Origin: Stakelama sediminis
GTDB lineage: Bacteria > Pseudomonadota > Alphaproteobacteria > Sphingomonadales > Sphingomonadaceae
DNA length: 64,000 bases
Assembly (NCBI RefSeq): GCF_014199335.1
Contig: NZ_JACIJI010000001.1
Span: 1,285,203 to 1,349,202 of the forward strand
Direction: 5' to 3'
Part shown: positions 1 to 8,635 of the stretch, piece after piece
How positions within the stretch are numbered: position 1 is the stretch's first letter
Layout of the letters: each line of letters starts with the position of its first letter
Translations under genes and position numbers: made by a program
Notes under the pieces: generated by a model
Database searches by the model: none
What the model saw: only the letters and a program-made list of their open reading frames with translations
Told to the model about the DNA's origin: nothing

Positions 1-720
1 CACTGGCTTGACGACCATCTGCTCCAGCAGATCGCGATGGAGAATAATCTGTCGGAAACGGCCTTTCTGGTCCCCGACAAAAGCGCGAAGGCGGACTATG
101 AGCTGCGCTGGTTCACGCCGACCACCGAGGTCCGACTGTGCGGCCATGCCACGCTGGCAAGCGGCCATTATGTGCTGGGAAGCGATGCCGCGCTGTCCGA
201 AGTCCGTTTCCGCACGCGCCAGTCGGGCGTTCTTACCGTCGCGCGGAGCGAGACCGGCTATACCATGTCGCTACCCGCATGGGAGGCGACCCGCGCGGCG
301 ATGCCGGGCACGGTCGCGGCGCTGGGGCTCGACCATGCGGTCGAATCGCTGCGCCACGCCGCATCGGGCTATACGCTGATCATCGTCGACCGCGAGTCGG
401 AGGTACGCAACCTGCGCCCCGATTTCCGCGCGCTCGGCGAGCTTGACGATGTCGTGGTGATCGTCAGCGCGCAGGGAAGCGCCGCCGATGTGGTCAGCCG
501 CGCCTTTGCCTGCGGTGCGGGGATCGACGAAGACCCGGTAACCGGCTCCGCCCATGCGGTCCTCACCCCCTATTGGACGGCAAAGCTGGGGCGCGAGCAC
601 TTCACCGCCTATCAGGCAAGCGCGCGCGGCGGCTGGCTGGGCTGCACGCTCGACGGCGACCGGGTGATTCTGGAAGGGCGCTGCGTCACCGTGATCGAGG
701 GGTCGCTGCTGCTGGCATAG
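1..720 (+). CDS. PhzF family isomerase-like protein (5' truncated by window edge)
   Basis: The reading frame is open from base 1, so the true start lies outside the window; an in-frame ATG at 37 falls inside the conserved N-terminal fold and is not the real start. Family motifs are visible: ENNLSETAF carries the Glu that acts as general acid/base in PhzF enzymes, followed by GHATLASGH and, near the C-terminus, DEDPVTGSAHAVL. PhzF-type proteins are cytosolic diaminopimelate-epimerase-fold isomerases; outside phenazine clusters the substrate is usually unknown. No phenazine genes are nearby, so only the family can be assigned. The next gene is convergent, 11 bases away. Confidence 0.85.
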   Translation, partial: HWLDDHLLQQIAMENNLSETAFLVPDKSAKADYELRWFTPTTEVRLCGHATLASGHYVLGSDAALSEVRFRTRQSGVLTVARSETGYTMSLPAWEATRAAMPGTVAALGLDHAVESLRHAASGYTLIIVDRESEVRNLRPDFRALGELDDVVVIVSAQGSAADVVSRAFACGAGIDEDPVTGSAHAVLTPYWTAKLGREHFTAYQASARGGWLGCTLDGDRVILEGRCVTVIEGSLLLA

Positions 721-731
721 ACGGGCGACCG

Positions 732-2108
732 TCACACCATCGACAGATGGCTTGGCTGCGGCGATGCGTGGCTTCCCGCCAGCGCCGATTCAATGGCATC
801 GACGGCACTGGCGGCACCGTTCTGGGCGCGCAATTCCGCGCCCAGAATGACCGCACGGCGTTCCACGTCGGGATTTTCCAGCAATGCCGTCACCACCGGC
901 GCGGCATTCGCGGCGCTGTAGCGCTTCCATGACAGCACCCGGCCGATACCCAGCCGTTCCAGACGCGCGCCATTGTCGCGCTGATCGGCCAGCCGCGGAA
1001 CGATCAGTTGCGGGCGGGCGGCCCTGAGCGCCTGCCCGGTGGTGCCGATGCCGCCATGATGGACGATCGCCGCCGCACGCGGAAAGATCAGCGAGTGCGG
1101 CGCATAGGCGATGGAGCAAATGCCCTTGTCCTTCGGCGCGGGAATATCGCTTCCCAGCAGCAGCGCGCGCATGCCCAGCCGTCGTGCCAGCGCAATGCTT
1201 TCTCCATAGAATTTTTCCGGTGCTCCGGTGACGAGGCTGCCCAGCGTGAATACCAGCGGTGCGGGCCCGGCGGACAGAAACGCCTCCACCTCACGGCTCA
1301 GCGCCGTTTCGCAGGTGCCGTCGAACGCGGGAAAGCCGGTATGCACGAAATTGGCCGGAAAATCGGGCTGGGAGGGCGCGAGAAATGCCGGATACAGGCC
1401 GAGCCGCAGCATCGGCTCCACTTCCTGATCCAGAATGGGGGTCGATCGCTGCGGGGCCAGCCCGTTCTCCCGGCGAATGCGATTGATCGGTCGTCCGTAT
1501 CGCCGCCGCATTTCGGTGCGGATCACGCCGAAACAGGTGCGGTTCCAGACGCGGGTCCAGCGATTGCCGCCCTGTGTCGCGATCGTTCCGAATTTCTGCC
1601 CGATCGGCGGGTCGTAGGCCGAAAAGAGCGTCATCGGCTGCAACAGCGCCGGGATCAGCGGAATGTCGAGGATTTCGGCAACCAGCGGTGCCGCGAGCGC
1701 AAACAGGCTGGCGACGATGAGGTCGGCATCGGCACACGCCCTTTTCAGCGGCAAGAGGCTCGCTTCCATGGCCGGAATGGCGATATCGCGGATCATGAAG
1801 TCCTGATCCTCGACAATCTTTCGTACCGCTTCGGCTTCGGTCAGTCCCATCGCCTGCCAGATTTCGTCGAAGGCGGGCATGATGGCGACACCATCCAGCC
1901 CTGCACTACGCACCATGTCCAGATGGCTGGCGGGAACGCACAAAAGCACATCGAAACCGCGGGCTTTGAGGATTTTTCCAATCGCGACGAAGGGAAACAC
2001 GTCGCCAAGGCTGCCGATGGTTGCCAGTACGACTTTGCCTCGGGACCGTGCAACGGGCAGCTTGCGTAGCGGAAATGCCGGCGCATGATCATCGGTGGTA
2101 TACATCAA
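732..2108 (-). CDS. GT1-family (UDP-glycosyltransferase-like) glycosyltransferase
   Basis: A 458-residue protein. The N-terminal motif GSLGDVFPFVAIGKIL is the glycine-rich acceptor-side loop of GT1/sterol glucosyltransferase-like enzymes (GT-B fold). The C-terminal half has FTLGSLVTGAP and the donor-binding region PHSLIFPRAAAIVHHGGIGT followed by PQLIVPRLADQRDN, the usual nucleotide-sugar site. Relatives transfer a sugar from a nucleotide donor to a lipid, carotenoid or secondary metabolite; the acceptor cannot be read here. It stands alone, convergent with the PhzF gene and upstream (in its own direction) of nothing related. Inference: cytosolic or membrane-peripheral; no signal peptide is seen. 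Confidence 0.75.
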   Translation of the reverse strand: MMYTTDDHAPAFPLRKLPVARSRGKVVLATIGSLGDVFPFVAIGKILKARGFDVLLCVPASHLDMVRSAGLDGVAIMPAFDEIWQAMGLTEAEAVRKIVEDQDFMIRDIAIPAMEASLLPLKRACADADLIVASLFALAAPLVAEILDIPLIPALLQPMTLFSAYDPPIGQKFGTIATQGGNRWTRVWNRTCFGVIRTEMRRRYGRPINRIRRENGLAPQRSTPILDQEVEPMLRLGLYPAFLAPSQPDFPANFVHTGFPAFDGTCETALSREVEAFLSAGPAPLVFTLGSLVTGAPEKFYGESIALARRLGMRALLLGSDIPAPKDKGICSIAYAPHSLIFPRAAAIVHHGGIGTTGQALRAARPQLIVPRLADQRDNGARLERLGIGRVLSWKRYSAANAAPVVTALLENPDVERRAVILGAELRAQNGAASAVDAIESALAGSHASPQPSHLSMV

Positions 2109-2177
2109 TCCTATGACGACACCGCAGGCGCGAACCGCAGTTCATCGCGGCAAATCATCGCTTCGCAGCCGCGCCGC

Positions 2178-2792
2178 CTAGGCGTCGTCGCACCGCCAGG
2201 TCACCACACGATACAGATAGGTGAGCACCAGCACCGACAGGACGATGGCGGCAAGCGGATCGAGCCATGCCACGATACGGTCATGAAATCCCTGAAGATA
2301 ATATCCGGCCATGGTCAGCAACGTCACCCACAGCGCGGTTCCGACCGTCACGAAAAGGACGAAGCGCGGCACCCGCATCGCGGCGAACCCGGCTGGAATG
2401 CAGATCAGCGTGCCGACGGGTGGAAACAGCCTTCCGAACAGCACCACGCTGCGCGAGTGCGTGTCGAAATAGCGGTTCAGGCGCTCCAGATCGCGCGGAC
2501 GGATGGTCAGCCAGCGACCGTGCCGTCCCACCCAGCGTTTCAGCCGTACATAGCCGATCCGCCGGGCCACGCCGTACCAGAACACCGCCCCGGCCAGCGA
2601 TCCGATGGTCCCCGCCGCGATGACACCGATCAGGTTCAGCCTGCCCTGTCCGGCACTATATCCGGCAGAGGACAGGATCAGTTCGGAGGAAAAGACCGGA
2701 AACAGGCTTTCCAGAAACATCATGATCGCGATGCCCAAATAGCCTGCCTTGCCCATCAGATCGATGAAAGTCTGAAACATTGATTCGGCCAT
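2178..2792 (-). CDS. DedA family membrane protein
   Basis: About 204 residues from the ATG at 2792 (MAESMFQTFIDL); an upstream in-frame start at 2999 would add an Arg-rich, non-hydrophobic leader that does not look like protein. The sequence has the DedA signature: an early hydrophobic segment with FLESLFPVFSSELIL, a G-rich segment GTIGSLAGAVFWYGVARRIG, then FGRLFPPVGTLICIPAGFAAM, and two C-terminal membrane segments. DedA proteins are inner-membrane proteins linked to undecaprenyl-phosphate or phospholipid translocation and membrane energetics; which of these applies is not decided by the sequence. Confidence 0.85.
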   Translation of the reverse strand: MAESMFQTFIDLMGKAGYLGIAIMMFLESLFPVFSSELILSSAGYSAGQGRLNLIGVIAAGTIGSLAGAVFWYGVARRIGYVRLKRWVGRHGRWLTIRPRDLERLNRYFDTHSRSVVLFGRLFPPVGTLICIPAGFAAMRVPRFVLFVTVGTALWVTLLTMAGYYLQGFHDRIVAWLDPLAAIVLSVLVLTYLYRVVTWRCDDA

Positions 2793-3185
2793 TATGTGCG
2801 ATGCGGCATCGCACGGGTTGCGTGGAACAAGAACGATGGGCGGTAGGCCGCCGTCGCGAGCATGGTCAAGCGTTCTAACCCCGCCGCCGCGGTCAAAAGA
2901 GTCGATTCCCGAGGCCTCAGAGCCGGGTCCGGAACGTCGGCTCATCGCAGACCCTGCCCGTATCACCCGCGCAATGGCCCGTCGGCGGCATATGTTCATC
3001 CGGCCGTAATGTTCCCCCCCACACCCCCGTCCGCCTTAGTATTCACGGGGTCTTTTGGCCCATGCGTTTTTTGAAGCACGACGGACCCGGTCGCGACAGC
3101 CGGAGACGCCATTTCGGCGTCGGTGAAGCGGACAGGAAGCTGCAATCAGGCAGCGCGGGTCGGTCGAGTCTGGAGGAGCTACGCG
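2793..3185. other. Intergenic region, divergent dedA / OmpA-like gene
   Basis: No convincing gene is seen in these 393 bases. The region must hold the promoters of both divergent neighbours. The only clear signal is a strong Shine-Dalgarno, GGAGGAG at 3172-3178, eight bases before the ATG at 3186. Confidence 0.5.
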
Positions 3186-4121
3186 ATGAGTCTTATTTCC
3201 AAAAGTTCGAAATATTGCCTGATGTTCACCCTGCTGGCCGCGCCCGCCATCGGCAGCGTATCCGCACAGCAGGCCGATCCTGCGCTACAGACGGATTCCT
3301 CTTCGCTGAAGCCGCCGGCCGACAGCGAAGCGACTGTTTACGGTCAGGTGCCGAGCGACATCTCCGACATGCCCGAAGGGCCGGAGGTCGACGGCATCAT
3401 CTCCGCGCGCAACGGCAATCAGGTGCAGATCACGACCCCCGACGGCACGCAAAAGGCGGTCAATATCGGGGACGCCACCGAAATCAAATCGAGCGGCGGC
3501 TTTCTGGGCCTCGCCAAGCACAAGCTGGCTTCAGACGCGCTGCTCAACGGTCTGCCGGTGGAGGTGAAAACGGTTGAATGGGGTCAGCAGGGCCTGATCG
3601 CCAGCCAGATCAAGCTCAAGACCAAGGATTACAAGACCGCCGCGATGATCCGCAACGGCACCGATCAGCGCTTTGCCCAGCAGGGTGCGGCGATTCAGCA
3701 GAACGCCTCCGACACCGAAGCGCTGCGCGGCCGGTTCGGCGATCTGGACCAGTATAATGTCAAGGCGACGACCAATGTGAATTTCGACACCGGCAAGGCG
3801 GTGCTGTCGTCCGAGGCGAAGCAGGAGCTGTGCTCCACCGCCAGTCAGGCACAGGGCATGGACAACGCGCTGTTGCTGGTCGTCGGTTATACCGATTCCA
3901 CCGGCAGCCAGGAACTGAACCAGAAGCTGAGCGAAAAGCGCGCCAGCCGCGTCGTCAATTACCTGCAACAGACCTGCGGCTGGAAACCCTATCGCATGCT
4001 GACGCCGACCGGCATGGCCGAGGCCGATCCCGTGGCCAGCAATGCCACCGCCAGCGGCAAGGCCCAGAACCGCCGCGTTTCGGTGAACGTGCTCGTCAGC
4101 AAGGGACTGGACGGCATGTAA
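3186..4121 (+). CDS. OmpA-family outer-membrane/peptidoglycan-associated protein
   Basis: 311 residues. The start at 3186 is chosen because GGAGGAG lies 8 bases upstream and the protein then begins with a typical signal peptide ending VSAQQADP. A middle region (about residues 60-150) with short beta-type repeats resembles DUF5666-like domains. The C-terminal ~115 residues form an OmpA-like peptidoglycan-binding domain: NVNFDTGKAVLSSEAK, then VGYTDSTGSQELNQKLSEKR and QNRRVSV, the standard motif order. There is no N-terminal beta-barrel of OmpA length, so it is more likely a periplasmic or anchored protein tethering envelope to peptidoglycan. A G/C-rich hairpin follows the stop. Confidence 0.85.
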   Translation: MSLISKSSKYCLMFTLLAAPAIGSVSAQQADPALQTDSSSLKPPADSEATVYGQVPSDISDMPEGPEVDGIISARNGNQVQITTPDGTQKAVNIGDATEIKSSGGFLGLAKHKLASDALLNGLPVEVKTVEWGQQGLIASQIKLKTKDYKTAAMIRNGTDQRFAQQGAAIQQNASDTEALRGRFGDLDQYNVKATTNVNFDTGKAVLSSEAKQELCSTASQAQGMDNALLLVVGYTDSTGSQELNQKLSEKRASRVVNYLQQTCGWKPYRMLTPTGMAEADPVASNATASGKAQNRRVSVNVLVSKGLDGM

Positions 4122-4128
4122 GCGATAC

Positions 4129-4162
4129 GGGGCGGGTCGGCGCAATCGGCCGCACCCGCCCC
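4129..4162 (+). terminator. Candidate terminator of the OmpA-like gene
   Basis: GGGGCGGGT (4129-4137) and ACCCGCCCC (4154-4162) form a perfect 9-bp stem starting 8 bases after the stop codon; the downstream T-tract is weak (ATTTCC). Confidence 0.55.
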
Positions 4163-4258
4163 GATCAATTTCCCCCGCCCGGTTACCCGCGGTTTATTGC
4201 CGTCGGGCGGCCGGGCATTCGCACAGGCCGGTGCCGCAATCCGGCTGACCCTGATCGG

Positions 4259-5041
4259 TTATTCGATATAGACCCCGGCCACGCGCCAGTTGCCGTCTTC
4301 GCGATCCAGCGAGAGGGTTACGACAGCATCGGGCCTGTTCGCATAATCGATTTTGAATTTCAGCACGGTATAGCCGTGGGGCGGGGCAGGCATATCGTCC
4401 GCGCTGAGCAGCGTACGCGACTGCATTGCGCCGAGCGGTACGCGTGCCCGTTCCGACGCCTTCGTCCATGCCTGAAGCGTGTTGTGCTTTTGAAACGAGG
4501 CGGTGGTTTGCGCATAGCTCGCCTTCCAGTCGCCCCGATCGAGCAGTTCGAGCCAGTGGCGCGCCATGGCCAGCGCCTGCGGATTGACGGTCGTGGCGGC
4601 AGCGGTGGGGGTCGCCGTCGGCGCGGAACCGCTCTGCGGCAAGGCGGCCAGCGCCAGAAATCCAAGAACGAATGTCATACAAAGCCCTCCGATAATGATC
4701 GGGAAACGGCGTCTGCCCTTTCCCGCGCCGCGGATCGGCGTGGCTTGGTGATCGGCGGTCGGGGCGCCCGCGTCTTCCCCCAATTGTTTGTCCCCAAAGG
4801 ATTCGGGGGTCGGCGGCATCGCATTGCCCTGTTCGGCCTCAAGCAGCAGGCGCGCCGCCTCGCGACTGCTCGACACCATCATCTTGCGCCGCGCGCCGCG
4901 CAGTCGTTCGTTGATCGTATGCACCGAAAGACCCAGCCGACGCGCCGTCGACTTCGCGTCATAGCCGCGCACGATCAGGCGCAGCGTCTGCTTCTCCTTC
5001 TCGCTAAGCGCGCCGACACCCTGTTCGTTCGGTGTGTTCAT
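4259..5041 (-). CDS. LuxR-type HTH / DUF4019 membrane-anchored protein
   Basis: 260 residues from the ATG at 5041 (MNTPNEQG); upstream in-frame codons extend to 5287 but run through a 25-bp inverted repeat and are low-quality. Domains in order: a GerE/LuxR helix-turn-helix (ALSEKEKQTLRLIVRGYDAK, STARRLGLSVHTINERLRGA), a low-complexity linker, one transmembrane segment (FPIIIGGLCMTFVLGFLALA, about residues 112-133), an Ala/Thr-rich spacer, and a C-terminal DUF4019 domain (WLELLDRGDWKASYAQTTAS ... REDGNWRVAGVYIE). This architecture is common in sphingomonads and is of unknown function. Inference: a DNA-binding protein tied to the inner membrane with a periplasmic DUF4019 sensor. Confidence 0.75.
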   Translation of the reverse strand: MNTPNEQGVGALSEKEKQTLRLIVRGYDAKSTARRLGLSVHTINERLRGARRKMMVSSSREAARLLLEAEQGNAMPPTPESFGDKQLGEDAGAPTADHQATPIRGAGKGRRRFPIIIGGLCMTFVLGFLALAALPQSGSAPTATPTAAATTVNPQALAMARHWLELLDRGDWKASYAQTTASFQKHNTLQAWTKASERARVPLGAMQSRTLLSADDMPAPPHGYTVLKFKIDYANRPDAVVTLSLDREDGNWRVAGVYIE

Positions 5042-5051
5042 ACCGCCGAAG

Positions 5052-5323
5052 CCTAGGCCGTAAACCCATAAACGGCATCGTCGAGGCGCCCAAATGGCGA
5101 ACAGATCGGGCCGAACGACGCGCGGCAAAGGCTCTTTGCCTTTGCAAGCGGCGTTCGGTTCGAGATGGAAGCCATTTGGACGTCCCTGCGGGATTTGGCC
5201 AAAATGGCCCGGTGCAGCGTCGAAAAGTCTGAAAATATTGACATATTCCTGCGCCTTTCCTCCTTGCACCACGCCATTTTGACTCAAACCGCGATGGTGC
5301 CGTTTATGGGTTTACGGCCTAGG
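5052..5323. repeat. Element bounded by 25-bp perfect inverted repeats (MITE or invertible segment)
   Basis: Bases 5052-5076 and 5299-5323 are exact reverse complements (25 of 25), each ending in CCTAGG/CCTAGG at the outside. They enclose 222 bases immediately upstream of the LuxR/DUF4019 gene, whose start is 10 bases from the left arm. Inside, on the minus strand, is an AAGGAGGA Shine-Dalgarno-like run before an ATG at 5244 with 63 open codons; on the plus strand there is a TTGACA at 5235-5240. No target duplication is evident. It could be a small non-autonomous transposable element or a promoter-bearing invertible segment. Confidence 0.6.
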
Positions 5324-5490
5324 AGCGCCCCATGCCGACAGCCACCCCAAAAAATTTGTGTCGGTCGGGATGGGAAGCCGCAGGTCATCGGACGCGACTG
5401 GCGCGCCTGAATGCTGAAACGGGCCTGTCCTGAGCGCAGTAAAAGGGTTCAGCATGACGAGGTTCACAGGACAGCTCCCATGCCCAATCC
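5324..5490. other. Intergenic stretch between the inverted-repeat element and the palindromic repeat
   Basis: No gene is seen. Together with the flanking elements this makes a 702-base gene-free interval (5042-5743) that is almost entirely made of repeats. Confidence 0.4.
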
Positions 5491-5582
5491 CGTCATGCCA
5501 GCGCAGGCTGGCATCCACGTCTATCGCTCTCGACCGAACGCAGATTGCAGCAACGATAGACCCCAGCCTTCGCCGGGGTAAC
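5491..5582. repeat. Two-palindrome composite (REP/BIME-like) repeat, copy A
   Basis: Two different palindromes lie about 45 bases apart: ATGCCAGCGCAGGCTGGCAT (5495-5514) and ACCCCAGCCTTCGCCGGGGT (5560-5579), flanked by CGTC ... ACG. The same two motifs, in reverse order, occur between lpdA and sucB (11531-11603). Such paired palindromes are typical of dispersed extragenic repeats in sphingomonads. Confidence 0.6.
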
Positions 5583-5594
5583 GGTCGATTGTCC

Positions 5595-5738
5595 AGGACG
5601 GATCGCCATTCAGAAGATGATGTGACGAAAATGGTGGATTTTCGTGACCCGGCGCGCAGCGTACTTTCAGTACGTGAGCACCGGAAGCGCGGAAAGCCGC
5701 CTTTTGCAGGCCATCAGGGCTGAATGGCGATCCGTCCT
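5595..5738. repeat. 144-bp dispersed repeat with 19-bp terminal inverted repeats, copy 1
   Basis: Starts AGGACGGATCGCCATTCAG and ends with its exact complement CTGAATGGCGATCCGTCCT. Inside are an inner palindrome around GTACTTTCAGTACGTGAGC and a block reading CCCGGCGCGCAGCGTAC. Two further copies, in inverted orientation, lie at 9828-9971 and 20359-20524. This copy ends 6 bases from the stop codon of the serine hydrolase gene. Confidence 0.8.
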
Positions 5739-5743
5739 AGCGC

Positions 5744-6874
5744 TTAATCCGCCTTCAGCAGCGCGTCGAACACATCGCCCATGCGGCTGAGGATCGGTTG
5801 CATTTTGCCCTCATCGGTATGGCCCAGCCGCACCAGCACGATGCTGCGCGCGGTGCCGTCGGGGGCGGTGCCGCTGCCCGCCATGACGAACTGGCCGAGA
5901 TGGCCCTTCATCCCCACCGCATTGCGCGGTCCCTTGCTGGTGAACAACCCCGGCTCCTGCCCTTTTGGCTGATGGTTGAGCCAGGTCTGCCCGCCATAGC
6001 CTGCATAAGCCTCCGACGGGCGCTTCATGAAGGCAAGCCAGCGCGGAGCGACCACCTGTTTGCCGTCACGGCTCTGCCCTTTGAGCAGCAACGTGCCCAT
6101 CCGGCCCCAGTCGTCGAGCGTCATATAGATCAGCGATCCGCCGATCTGCGTACCCGCGCCGTCAAACTCTAGAAACGCGCTCTTCACCCCCACCGGGCCG
6201 AACAGCCGGGATTGCGCGAATTGCCGATAGGCCTGCGCCCGCACGCGCGGGTCATGGCTGTCGGTCAGAGTGCGGGTGATGATTTCCGACAGGATGATGG
6301 TGGTGAGCGAGCTATATTCGAAATGCGTGCCCGGCGGGTGGACCAGCGGCTGGGCGATGGCGCGCGCGGCCATGTCCTGCGTACCGGTGACGAACAGCAC
6401 CTGATTGGTGTCGGACTTTTCGATGGGATCGCCGACCTCAATATGGCGCAGGCCCGACGCCATGTGCAGCAGGTCGGCCAGCGTGATGCGCGCGCGCGGA
6501 TCGCCGGGCCTGTGCCATTCGGCAATCGGCGCGGGCGCATTCGGATCGAGTTTGCCGTCCGCCACCAGCGCACCGACCAGCATCGCCGTCACCGTCTTCG
6601 CCATCGACCAGCTGATCATCCGGTTGGCGTCCGAATAACCCTGCTCATATGCCTTATACGCCGGACAGCCATTGACCAGCAGCAGCACCCCGCGCGTTTC
6701 CGGGGTTTGAGTGAACAGCCCGTCGAGCAGCGGCTGCACCCGCGCGACATCGACATCGCCACAGCCCTGCACCGCTGCACGGAAGGGCAGCGCGCGGGGC
6801 GTGTCGGCGTGCGCCATCGCCAGCGGCGTCAGCGCGATCAGCGCGGCGAGGAAGGACTTGCGCGTCATCGGCAT
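5744..6874 (-). CDS. Serine hydrolase, class C beta-lactamase/DD-peptidase-like family
   Basis: 376 residues with an N-terminal signal peptide (MTRKSFLAALIALTPLAMAHA; the ATG at 6868 is an equally good start). The catalytic SxxK motif is S90-M-A-K93 in ISWSMAKTVTAM; a YSS motif lies in HFEYSSLTTIILSE, and a HLGQF-type third motif in GMKGHLGQFVMAG. The order fits the beta-lactamase-like serine hydrolases (AmpC/EstB/6-aminohexanoate-dimer hydrolase group). Periplasmic location is expected; substrate is unknown and true cephalosporinase activity is not implied. Divergent from the small membrane protein gene at 6894, with only about 20 bases between the starts. Confidence 0.8.
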   Translation of the reverse strand: MPMTRKSFLAALIALTPLAMAHADTPRALPFRAAVQGCGDVDVARVQPLLDGLFTQTPETRGVLLLVNGCPAYKAYEQGYSDANRMISWSMAKTVTAMLVGALVADGKLDPNAPAPIAEWHRPGDPRARITLADLLHMASGLRHIEVGDPIEKSDTNQVLFVTGTQDMAARAIAQPLVHPPGTHFEYSSLTTIILSEIITRTLTDSHDPRVRAQAYRQFAQSRLFGPVGVKSAFLEFDGAGTQIGGSLIYMTLDDWGRMGTLLLKGQSRDGKQVVAPRWLAFMKRPSEAYAGYGGQTWLNHQPKGQEPGLFTSKGPRNAVGMKGHLGQFVMAGSGTAPDGTARSIVLVRLGHTDEGKMQPILSRMGDVFDALLKAD

Positions 6875-6893
6875 GAGCCTAAGCTCATGGCTG

Positions 6894-7232
6894 ATGATGG
6901 CAAGACGCTTCCTTTGGGGTGGACTGATCGTGCTGGCGCTGCTTGCGCTCTCGGCGTTCGTCTATGCCCGGTCGATGACGCCGAAGCTGCAGCTCGGCGT
7001 CGGCTATGCCGCGCGCGTCGCCTGCGGTTGCCGCTATATCGAGGGGCGGCCGCTGAAAAGCTGCTATTCCGATTACGAGCCGGGCATGGCGCCGATCCGG
7101 CTGAAGGACGATCCCGCGACGAAGACGGTGACCGCCTATGTCCCGCTGGTCGCCAGCCGGTCGGCACGGTTCGATGCGCTGCTGGGGTGCCGGCCGACAC
7201 CATTCCGGGGCACGCCGCTGAAAGTGCACTGA
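6894..7232 (+). CDS. Small membrane-anchored protein of unknown function
   Basis: 112 residues (MMARRFLWGG...), start at 6894 or 6897. One N-terminal membrane segment (GLIVLALLALSAFVYA), then a soluble part with four Cys (VACGCRYIEG, SCYSDYEPG, LLGCRPTPF), suggesting an exported disulphide-containing domain. I do not recognise the family. It shares a very short divergent region with the serine hydrolase, so a linked envelope role is possible but only inferred. Confidence 0.6.
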   Translation: MMARRFLWGGLIVLALLALSAFVYARSMTPKLQLGVGYAARVACGCRYIEGRPLKSCYSDYEPGMAPIRLKDDPATKTVTAYVPLVASRSARFDALLGCRPTPFRGTPLKVH

Positions 7233-7244
7233 AGGAGCGGCGGT

Positions 7245-7796
7245 TCAGCCCGCCAGTTGCACCAGCCGGATTTCCGCCGCATCGGCCTGTTCGATGGAAA
7301 GCGGGTCGCCCAGCGCGGCATAGCGTTCACGCGCATCCTGCCAGTATCGGCACGCCTCCTCCCTCTCGCCCAGCGCTTCGGCAAGCCGCGCGGTACTGCG
7401 CACGGCATTCGCCACGGCGAGCGGCGATGCATCCGGGGTCGCGCGATACAGGTCCAGTGCCTCGCACAGGCTGTTGGCGGCATGGGCAAGCTGCTGCTGC
7501 TCCAGGAACAGATTACCCGCCTCGCACAAGGCCGCGGCCAGCGACGGGCCATCGCCTGCCAGCCGATAGAGCTGGATCGCCTCCTGCTGGTCGTGCAGCG
7601 CCCATTCGATATTGCCGCCGTCCTGCGCCACGCGTGCCTGCGCCTCCAGCGCCTGTGCTTCCAGAAGGGGATCGACTTCATCGCGCGCGGCGGTGATCGC
7701 TTCGGCAAAACAGGCGCGCGCCTCTTCCAGCCGGCCTGTACGCCGTGCCTCTTCGCCCTGCGCCATTTCACGGGCTATGCGACTCGTCCCGTCCAT
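7245..7796 (-). CDS. Tetratricopeptide-repeat-like protein
   Basis: 183 residues, almost entirely amphipathic helices with TPR spacing: EEARRTGRLEEARACFAEAI, NIEWALHDQQEAIQLYRLAG, LAHAANSLCEALDLYRATPD, LGEREEACRYWQDARERYAA. This matches four to five consecutive TPR hairpins, a protein-protein interaction scaffold. There is no signal peptide or other domain. Partner unknown. Confidence 0.7.
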   Translation of the reverse strand: MDGTSRIAREMAQGEEARRTGRLEEARACFAEAITAARDEVDPLLEAQALEAQARVAQDGGNIEWALHDQQEAIQLYRLAGDGPSLAAALCEAGNLFLEQQQLAHAANSLCEALDLYRATPDASPLAVANAVRSTARLAEALGEREEACRYWQDARERYAALGDPLSIEQADAAEIRLVQLAG

Positions 7797-7847
7797 ATGC
7801 GCAGGATGAACGCTTTTGAGGTTTGCGCAAGCCGGTTTTCGACGGAT

Positions 7848-8480
7848 TCAGCGCTTCCCGCGATAGGCCGGAAGGCCGAGGTTCCAGTGGATTGCCGCCG
7901 CACGCAGCCCGAACCCCGCGCCCGTCGCCAACAGCGCGGCAAGGAAAGAGGGTGTCTCGACGAGGCGCAGCACGACATAGAGCGCAGAGGCCAGCGCCGC
8001 CGCCGTCACATAGAGTTCGGGGCGCATCAGGATCGACGGGGTTCCCGCCAGCATGTCGCGGATGATCCCGCCCAGACACGCCGTCACCACGCCCATCACC
8101 ATCGCCGGGATAGGCGGCACACCGAAACCGAGCGACTTTGCCGCGCCGAACACCGCATAGGCGGCCAGCCCCATCGCGTCGATCCATGCCAGCGCCACCC
8201 CGCTCCACCAGCGTTGCGGGGCGATCCACACCAGCAATGCCGCCAGCACGCACATGCCCGCCACCATGCGGTCATGCACCCAGAATACCGGCGCGCCGAT
8301 CAGCAGGTCGCGCATCGTGCCGCCGCCCACGCCCGTCACCAGCGCGAAAAAGGCGGCGGTGACGAAGGTCTGCCCCGACCGCGTCGCGGCCAGCGCGCCG
8401 GTCGCCGCAAACAGCGCGATCGCGATCAGGTCGAGCCAGGGCAGCAGCGGCCCGAATTGCCAGGCGACGGGAGGAGTCAT
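7848..8480 (-). CDS. TRIC/UPF0126 (YadS-type) membrane channel family protein
   Basis: About 210 residues from the ATG at 8480 (MTPPVAWQFG). Seven hydrophobic segments with an internal duplication: the first half has TGVGGGTMRDLLIG, the second TACLGGIIRDMLAG. This paired G-rich/RD motif is the signature of the prokaryotic trimeric intracellular cation channel (TRIC) family, which conduct K+ in studied homologues. A longer in-frame start at 8672 would add a basic non-membrane leader that overlaps the divergent neighbour and is rejected. Confidence 0.8.
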   Translation of the reverse strand: MTPPVAWQFGPLLPWLDLIAIALFAATGALAATRSGQTFVTAAFFALVTGVGGGTMRDLLIGAPVFWVHDRMVAGMCVLAALLVWIAPQRWWSGVALAWIDAMGLAAYAVFGAAKSLGFGVPPIPAMVMGVVTACLGGIIRDMLAGTPSILMRPELYVTAAALASALYVVLRLVETPSFLAALLATGAGFGLRAAAIHWNLGLPAYRGKR

Positions 8481-8635
8481 GGCGCGCGCCTTACTCCCGC
8501 GGCGCGTCCCGGCAAAGCCCAAACCGTCTCGCTGCGTTCCGTTTGAATCGCCGTGGGAAGAAACATTCGCATATGCAGCAAGAAAGTCACATCGGGGGGC
8601 TGGAAACTGCGCTTCAGAAGCGTACATAGCAGCCC

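Noticed and set aside
5053..5277. 63-74 codon minus-strand frame inside the inverted-repeat element, with a Shine-Dalgarno
   Set aside because: Ends within the inverted repeat and shows no family features; noted as part of the element only.
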